10,666 bases of DNA from Goniomonas avonlea. Lineage: Eukaryota; Cryptophyceae; Goniomonadida; Goniomonadaceae. The stretch covers positions 1 to 10,666 of the forward strand of contig QUTJ01031284.1 of NCBI GenBank assembly GCA_003573635.1, written 5' to 3'. Below, one piece after another: positions 5,783-10,666 of the stretch (within the stretch, counting starts at the first letter, position 1; each line of letters opens with the position of its first letter). The position numbers were made by a program, and so were the translations under genes. A model generated the notes under the pieces. The model was not told the origin of the DNA, did no database searches, and saw only the letters and a list, made by a program, of their open reading frames with translations.

Positions 5783-8700
5783 ATGCCTTCACAAATGTTG
5801 CCACCGCTGCTCTTGGTGCTCTGTGCCTTTACTTTGGCGGAAGCTGGACAGTTTTCCAATCCTTCGGCGAGCGAATCAGACCCTGCCCCAAGTGAGCCCA
5901 ATACGGTCACGGTCGGTTTCACACCGACCGTCGCACTTCTGCCATCGGATCAGCTGACATTCACTGGGTACGACGGATCTCAAACACCGACAAGCTCTGT
6001 CACCATTTCTGATACAAGTCACTTTGGACTGGGTCTCTTCAACTCCTCAACCGGGACGCTCATCGTTCCCCTGATTGCGCCGATACCCTTGAATGAAACC
6101 ATTAGTTTCTTTTTTACTCTCATGAATCCCAGCGCAGCTACTGCAAGCGATCGTGGTGGCCCTGTAACCCTCGTTCTTCGCGCGGACAATCTTGGCTTCG
6201 ATCCGGTGGTGTTAGGCGTGATCCAATTCGGGTATCTGGCAGCTCTGACTACGGCGGGCACAACTACCACACCCACCTCGACCACGGCCGCCTCGACCAC
6301 ATCCACTTCGACAACGCCCGTCTCTACAGTGCCCCCGGAGACAACGCTCCAATTTCCACTGACCCCTTTCCCGACGGCCACTGCGGGAACAACGCCCTCG
6401 ATCACGACACCGGGCATCAGTACCTCTCAGCTTCCACTTGATGCCCAGGTGTTTGTGCAACAAAGCAATGCCTTCGGCGCAGGGCCAAATGTCATAGCTA
6501 TTACAGTCATCAAGCAGACAGCCATGCCAGACGGATCATACATACTCGTGTCCGGGTTCGCTGCTGCCCCAGCCCAGGGCGCGTCTATTTTCGAGGTGGG
6601 GTCTTTCTTCCTCGCACGCACACCCACAATGGTCTCGAGTGGCTCGTCATTCAGTGCAAAAATTCACATTTTAAGTGAGGTTCCGGCTGGCTACAAGCTC
6701 ACCTTTGTGGCGACCATCCAGAATCCGTCGCCCTCGTTCTCCACGAATCCTCGAATCCAGCTCCCTGGAACACCAGAAATCCCGCTGGTGGCGAGCCCCC
6801 CCGGATTTGCTTTCGCTGTGAAGACCCTTGTGGAGAGTTCAAGTGTGCCTGGAGCCCCGAACACACTCAGCATTACGCTCAACCCTGCTCCTCTCACGGC
6901 CGAAAGCATCGTCATCAGTGGCCTGGTGAACTCGTTGACACCGAGCAACCCCACTCTCCCCGTCACAGTGCGCCTAGAACTCAACGAGTCCCCCCCCCCT
7001 GGTGTCCTGCTGGACGGCTTGCAGCAGGACCACTACGCCTCGTGGGACCCGTACGCAGGCGAACTCCGAATGTCCAGCCCACCAGCTCCCCAGGTGTTGC
7101 TGGACACCGTCGCAACGCTGGGCCTGCACTTTCGGTTCGTGATGAGCGTGGTGCTCCTCAACCCTCCCTCCTTCCAGTTACCCCTGTTTCCGTCTGTGTG
7201 CGCACGCCTAACTGGGTCGTCGGCGTGCGCTCCCGAGACTCTGCTGACAGCCGGCGTGCTCTCGGCCAACACTGGCGTCAACGGTCCAGGTCTCTGGTCC
7301 GCAGTGACCCTCAGCGTGGCACAGACCCAGCCAGTGCCCCCGCCGGGCTTGCCAAACACTCTCACGCTGACGTTGGACCCGGGCGCGTTTGCTCTCCCGT
7401 ACGGCATCGCCCCCGCTGCCGTCCACAACTCGCTCGTCATCTCAGGATTACGAGGTCTCGCGCTGCCATCTACGGCATTGCTCCCTATCACCTACGAGGT
7501 TGTCACCTCCAGCGGGCCGTCGACCCCCCGACAGTCTCTCACAGCAAAGTGGGACCAGTCTCTCGGCCTCCTCACTCTGCCGCTCTCACTGACCCCCAGC
7601 TCCGTGCCGTGGGTTCAGCCCACTCCAGTACGAGGGAAGCTGATTTACACCGTCACGCTCCCGAATCAGGCGACGGCGCAAGCAGAAGGGCTGACACCGC
7701 ACGCGTCAGCCTACGGCGTGCTTCCTTACACAGGGGGGGCGTTTGTCGGAGGCCCTGTGCTCACGGGGGTCATGCCGTCGTCGCCTTTCTTCCTTAGCAA
7801 CTCGGAGCAGAACAACCGCCGTGGCACACCCAACACCCTTACCTTCGCGCTCACTGTGCCCTCCGGATTACAGGTAGCGCCCGGCTCGCAAGTCACAATC
7901 GGCGGGCTCGTCAATTCTGGCACGTTGTCCACCCAAGCGCTCCCAGTCTCAGTCACGCCGCTGCTGTTCACCTCCGGAACCTGGGACCAAGCCCTCGGGC
8001 AGCTCACGCTGACGATCGACATCCCCAGCGCCACGACCATCACTGCCGCGTCGCTGACACTGACCCTGCTCAACCCCGCGACGCCGACCCCGGGGGCGTT
8101 TCCCAGCATTCGATTCCACTCGGCACCGCCTGGCATGACCGAGCTCTTCCCCACAACAGTGCTGACGGGGTCGGGAGCTGCGGCGTCGTACTTTGCCACT
8201 GCCACCGTTCGCGAGAGCTCTGTTGTCCCCGGGGCGAGCAACAATTCGCTGACGTTTGTCTTTACGCCGCTGCGCGCTCTGGACGGCGGCACAGTGATTG
8301 TCATCTCGGGGCTGCACGTGTCGCCTCACCCGGCTGGCCCCCTGGTGTCGCAGCTTGTGCCGCCAACCAACGCGACCTTCACCTCCGGCGTGGCCCGTGT
8401 GACAGTGGCGTCGCACGTGCCTGCTCTCCAGTCACTCACGGTGGAGTTCACCCTCACCAACCCAGCCTCCCCGAACCCCGGAGCCCTCCCGACTGCCAGC
8501 ATCCAACCCCTAGCGACTGACGAGCAGCCTACCCTCGCGGCGCCGCCTGACCCAGTGCTCGGCGGTCCTGTCTTATCAGCCGGTCAGGCCTACTCAATAT
8601 TTGCGCACAAGACCTTGCAAGAGAGCGTCGCCCTCCCAGGCGCGGAGAACAAGCTGACCCTCAGACTTGCACCCAGCACCCTGATCGGCAAGTTCGCAGC

Positions 8701-9673
8701 GGGAGACTCCATCCACATCACTGGCCTCACAGGGTCGCAGACCCCAACCAAGGTCATGCCGCTCTCGGGGCCAGGGGCCTCGCTGTGGCGGAGCACTCCA
8801 GTGTTCGTGCAAGGTCCCGGCGCCCTTACCCTCACGCTGGACACAGACATCCACGCCAACGCAACCGTCCTCGACCTCGACTTCTTCCTGATAAACCCGG
8901 GCTACCCCCAGGTCCCAGTACAGCCGTTCATCCAGTACGTGCCGCTGGTGTTTGTCTCACTCGTTGGTCGTCGCAGCGGTCCCTCACTGCGCTCTGTAAT
9001 CGACACACCAGTCCCAACTGACGGCGGGCCCATCCTCGGAGCGGGTCCTCTGTCCTTCCCCAGCCTGGCGCTCGAGGAAGGCTCGCTGGTCTCTGGTCGC
9101 CTGAATAACCTGTTTCTCACCTTCAGCGTGCGCGAGGCCGCGGAGAACGGGTCGACTTTCACGCTCACCGGCCTCAGCGGCACGGAGACTGCAGACAACC
9201 AAGTGCTCGCACTATCGGGGTACAGCGTTGGCCAGGGGCACGTCGACCCCACCGCCGTGTGGTCTCAGGAGTCTGGCACGCTGCTGTTCCGCGTTTCGCC
9301 GCAGGCATCACTCCCCGCTGGACATGCCATGCGCATGTCGTTTGCGCTGCTAAACCCCAGCGTTCCGGGCCCAGGCGTGAGCGTGGTCACTCTCAACGGT
9401 GAGAGGGTCCCTGGGGGGCCCTGGCTGACAGGGAGCGAGTCGCCGCCGCCCGCCCCTGTTGTCCCTGACGAGAAGCCGGGTGGGCCCTCGGGGAAGCCTG
9501 TCCGTGCTCCGGCGGGTGCGGGTGCTGATGCTGATGCTGCGTTTGACCCCCTCGAGGCGGGTCAGGTTCCAGGCTTGAGCTCGCAAGACCTGACGAAGAA
9601 GGTAGGTTGGCTTGACTGCGTGGCTTTGTGCGTGAGCCTGCGTGCTCTGACTGACGCGTGCGCGTTGACTTAG
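5783..9673 (+). CDS. large predicted secreted/surface protein with eight repeat modules
   Basis: No named family is recognised. The 1296-residue frame begins with a classic signal peptide (hydrophobic LPPLLLVLCAFTLAEA, likely cleaved after residue 21). Eight divergent modules start near residues 38, 224, 343, 504, 669, 803, 939 and 1092. Each shows, in order, an N-x-L-T strand often preceded by ES-x(3)-PG, an I-x-GL-x(2)-S-x-T strand-turn, a GxLxL strand, and a FxLxNP-x(2)-P motif; the pattern suggests a beta-sandwich. Residues about 155-220 are a Thr/Ser/Pro mucin-like linker between modules 1 and 2. At least seven N-glycosylation sequons are present (for example NSS, NET, NES, NAT, NGS). 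The tail from about 1217 is Pro/Gly/Ala-rich. The frame passes a strong donor, AAG|GTAGGT, at 9602 (and a weaker GTCAGG at 9561), so the final 24 residues are probably intron and the protein continues. An extracellular adhesive or wall/scale role is inference. Confidence 0.85.
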   Translation: MPSQMLPPLLLVLCAFTLAEAGQFSNPSASESDPAPSEPNTVTVGFTPTVALLPSDQLTFTGYDGSQTPTSSVTISDTSHFGLGLFNSSTGTLIVPLIAPIPLNETISFFFTLMNPSAATASDRGGPVTLVLRADNLGFDPVVLGVIQFGYLAALTTAGTTTTPTSTTAASTTSTSTTPVSTVPPETTLQFPLTPFPTATAGTTPSITTPGISTSQLPLDAQVFVQQSNAFGAGPNVIAITVIKQTAMPDGSYILVSGFAAAPAQGASIFEVGSFFLARTPTMVSSGSSFSAKIHILSEVPAGYKLTFVATIQNPSPSFSTNPRIQLPGTPEIPLVASPPGFAFAVKTLVESSSVPGAPNTLSITLNPAPLTAESIVISGLVNSLTPSNPTLPVTVRLELNESPPPGVLLDGLQQDHYASWDPYAGELRMSSPPAPQVLLDTVATLGLHFRFVMSVVLLNPPSFQLPLFPSVCARLTGSSACAPETLLTAGVLSANTGVNGPGLWSAVTLSVAQTQPVPPPGLPNTLTLTLDPGAFALPYGIAPAAVHNSLVISGLRGLALPSTALLPITYEVVTSSGPSTPRQSLTAKWDQSLGLLTLPLSLTPSSVPWVQPTPVRGKLIYTVTLPNQATAQAEGLTPHASAYGVLPYTGGAFVGGPVLTGVMPSSPFFLSNSEQNNRRGTPNTLTFALTVPSGLQVAPGSQVTIGGLVNSGTLSTQALPVSVTPLLFTSGTWDQALGQLTLTIDIPSATTITAASLTLTLLNPATPTPGAFPSIRFHSAPPGMTELFPTTVLTGSGAAASYFATATVRESSVVPGASNNSLTFVFTPLRALDGGTVIVISGLHVSPHPAGPLVSQLVPPTNATFTSGVARVTVASHVPALQSLTVEFTLTNPASPNPGALPTASIQPLATDEQPTLAAPPDPVLGGPVLSAGQAYSIFAHKTLQESVALPGAENKLTLRLAPSTLIGKFAAGDSIHITGLTGSQTPTKVMPLSGPGASLWRSTPVFVQGPGALTLTLDTDIHANATVLDLDFFLINPGYPQVPVQPFIQYVPLVFVSLVGRRSGPSLRSVIDTPVPTDGGPILGAGPLSFPSLALEEGSLVSGRLNNLFLTFSVREAAENGSTFTLTGLSGTETADNQVLALSGYSVGQGHVDPTAVWSQESGTLLFRVSPQASLPAGHAMRMSFALLNPSVPGPGVSVVTLNGERVPGGPWLTGSESPPPAPVVPDEKPGGPSGKPVRAPAGAGADADAAFDPLEAGQVPGLSSQDLTKKVGWLDCVALCVSLRALTDACALT

Positions 9674-9765
9674 GCGGAAGTGAGGGTGGGACTGTGATGT
9701 CGACGTGTTGGTGTGTGCTGCATGTGTCCGAGTGCACGCGCGTGCGTGTTGTTTGTGTGTTCTAG

Positions 9766-10047
9766 TGTCGGTTTAAGTGTTTGGTTCTTGTGTTCAGTTT
9801 TGAGTGCTTGCCGAAACTGTGGCCACAAAAGAGGGTCCAACGTGTGTCGGTTCGAGTGTTTGCCCTCAAACTGTGCTGGGGCAGGTGGCCCACAAAGTGG
9901 TGTAGGAAAACGTGTCGTCCCTTACGGGCGATCTGGAGACAGACAAATACGCGGACCTCCTCGTTGTCGGCAGATATTTTGAAACGTTTCTGGTTCGAGT
10001 GGTTGTCTATAACTGTGCGGGTGCAGGTGGCCCAGAAGGTGGGGTCC
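9766..10047 (+). repeat. diverged about 50-bp repeat, four copies
   Basis: Copies start near 9766 (partial, GTCGGTTTAAGTGTTTG), 9799, 9851 and 9994. The shared backbone is TTCGAGTGTTTG, then AACTGTG, then a GGTGGCCCA-A-AAGTGGGGTCC-like tail. The first three are close together; about 88 nt of non-repeat sequence separates the third from the fourth. Confidence 0.7.
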
Positions 10048-10129
10048 GACGCATCGACGACCGTCGCAGCGGTGGTGGCTGTGTCAGTGTCAACTGCTGT
10101 CGCTGGCTCGGTTTCCGGCGCTGTGACAG

Positions 10130-10245
10130 GTGCGTGGCGATGTCATTGTCACCGTCACCCACAGGTGCGTGGCACGCTGTCATTGTCACTGTCACAGGCT
10201 CGCAGGCACCCACAGAGACGCTGCCATTGTCACTGTCACACACAG
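10130..10245 (+). repeat. TGTCAC-core repeat, three units ending CACAG
   Basis: Units 10130-10164, 10165-10215 and 10216-10245 each contain CATTGTCAC(T/C)GTCAC and end in CACAG; the first two begin GTGCGTGGC. The unit ending is acceptor-like. This is the same word family as the tract at 1121-1300. Confidence 0.75.
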
Positions 10246-10272
10246 TTGCTTTGTCACCCACTGTCGAATTTG

Positions 10273-10295
10273 GTGTGTGTGTGTGTGTGTGTGTG
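10273..10295. repeat. (GT)n microsatellite
   Basis: An uninterrupted GT dinucleotide run of about 11.5 repeats. Confidence 0.95.
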
Positions 10296-10440
10296 ACGCA
10301 TAGCACCACCGACGGTGTCTGGCCTCATCGCGTACAGCTGTGTCAGTGCGATACACGGGCAAAGGCAGGAAACGAGGGCCTCACTGACACGGTGGGTGGC
10401 CGCGAACCTGTGTGATGGTCACAATGATAGCGTGCGTGTG

Positions 10441-10500
10441 GGTGACAGTGACAGTGACAGTATGCCTGCGGGTGACGACGCGGCAGTGACAATGCCAGTG
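10441..10500. repeat. inverted copy of the TGTCAC repeat
   Basis: The words GGTGACAGTGACAGTGACAG and GGCAGTGACAATGCCAGTG are the reverse-complement form of the units at 10130-10245. The two blocks could pair to form a long imperfect stem within the presumed intron. Confidence 0.65.
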
Positions 10501-10553
10501 CAAGCTGGCATCTCCTCTCACCGTTCCGTGTCATGCCTCACACGGAACCACAG

Positions 10554-10666
10554 GGGCAGCAGCGGGGGCAGTCGGAGGCGCTGTCGGAGGAGCTGCTGGG
10601 GGCGCGGGTGCTGCAGCAGCGGCCGCTCCCGACTTCAGTACGATGGGTCTGATCTACCAGGCACAG
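10554..10666 (+). CDS. candidate Gly/Ala-rich exon, cut by the window end
   Basis: After the acceptor ACCACAG|GG one frame is open to the window edge, with codons from 10556. It encodes about 23 residues that are only Ala, Gly and Val (such as AAAGAVGGAVGGAAGG), followed by PDFSTMGLIYQAQ. A Gly/Ala/Val-rich hydrophobic run could be a transmembrane or spacer segment, and the following residues look like ordinary protein. Splicing from the phase-1 donor at 9561 would fuse it in frame after the Pro/Gly/Ala-rich tail of the large repeat protein. The other frames of this stretch close or give only low-complexity peptides. It may instead belong to a separate gene. Confidence 0.4.

Larger units (their letters stand above)
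9602..10553 (+). other. repeat-rich intron-like region after the large exon
   Basis: This stretch begins with the donor GTAGGT at 9602 and ends with a pyrimidine-bearing acceptor (ACCACAG at 10547-10553). Between them are a four-copy diverged repeat, TGTCAC-type repeats and a TG microsatellite. A short alternative is an intron of 72 nt (9602-9673, ending TTGACTTAG) followed by a seven-codon exon ending in TGA at 9697. The 9602 donor is phase 0 and the frame at 10554 needs phase 1. So either a small exon is hidden here or the phase-1 donor GCG G|GTCAGG at 9561 is used. Confidence 0.4.

Noticed and set aside
6019-6463. Minus-strand frames rich in Val or Arg/Gly
   Set aside because: They are the complement of the Thr/Ser/Pro codon repeat of the surface protein, not independent genes.
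7033-7797. Long overlapping open frames on both strands, up to 251 codons
   Set aside because: These are shadows of the GC-rich large coding exon; their products are Arg/Pro/His-rich with no coherent features.
9851-10002. GGTTCGAGTG words resembling the tRNA T-loop or pol III B box
   Set aside because: The conserved final C of the B box is absent. I found no A box, acceptor stem or anticodon arm at proper spacing.
10007-10309. Minus-strand frame of 100 codons across the GT run
   Set aside because: It consists of translated microsatellite and TGTCAC repeat.

Overview
The window is nuclear DNA from a GC-rich microbial eukaryote. The main evidence is a gene on the minus strand (4415-5573) that encodes a complete 20S proteasome alpha-type-6 subunit only after seven introns are removed. 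Six of these introns are just 46-54 nt and one is 111 nt. All begin with GT and end with AG, and the standard genetic code fits. Abundant simple and inverted repeats and minisatellites between genes agree with a protist genome. The lineage cannot be fixed from sequence alone.

Layout. Positions 1-300 are purine/pyrimidine low-complexity DNA with long inverted repeats. Positions 311-1391 hold no secure gene: they contain a 30-bp minisatellite (734-870), a candidate minus-strand exon (about 856-1077) and TGTCAC-type repeats (1121-1300). A minus-strand ORF (1392-3335) encodes a 647-residue, largely disordered Ser/Pro/Arg-rich protein with many GSPP motifs; its 3' end looks like a splice junction. 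Positions 3336-4414 hold one doubtful small plus-strand ORF (3554-3907) and a 20-bp tandem repeat (4061-4157). The proteasome gene follows (5573 down to 4415). A 209-bp divergent intergenic region (5574-5782) separates it from a large plus-strand gene (5783 to about 9601 or beyond).

The large gene encodes a predicted secreted or surface protein. It has a signal peptide, one beta-rich module, a Thr/Ser/Pro mucin-like stretch, and then seven more divergent copies of the same roughly 120-165 residue module. I cannot assign the module to a named family. The ORF reaches a good splice donor at 9602. After about 950 nt of repeat-rich, intron-like DNA, an open Gly/Ala-rich frame (10554-10666) runs off the window and may be its next exon, possibly membrane-associated.

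Nothing suggests that these genes form one pathway. The proteasome subunit is housekeeping; the disordered protein and the repeat protein are the lineage-specific, undescribed parts. I saw no convincing tRNA, rRNA, transposon coding sequence or CRISPR array.
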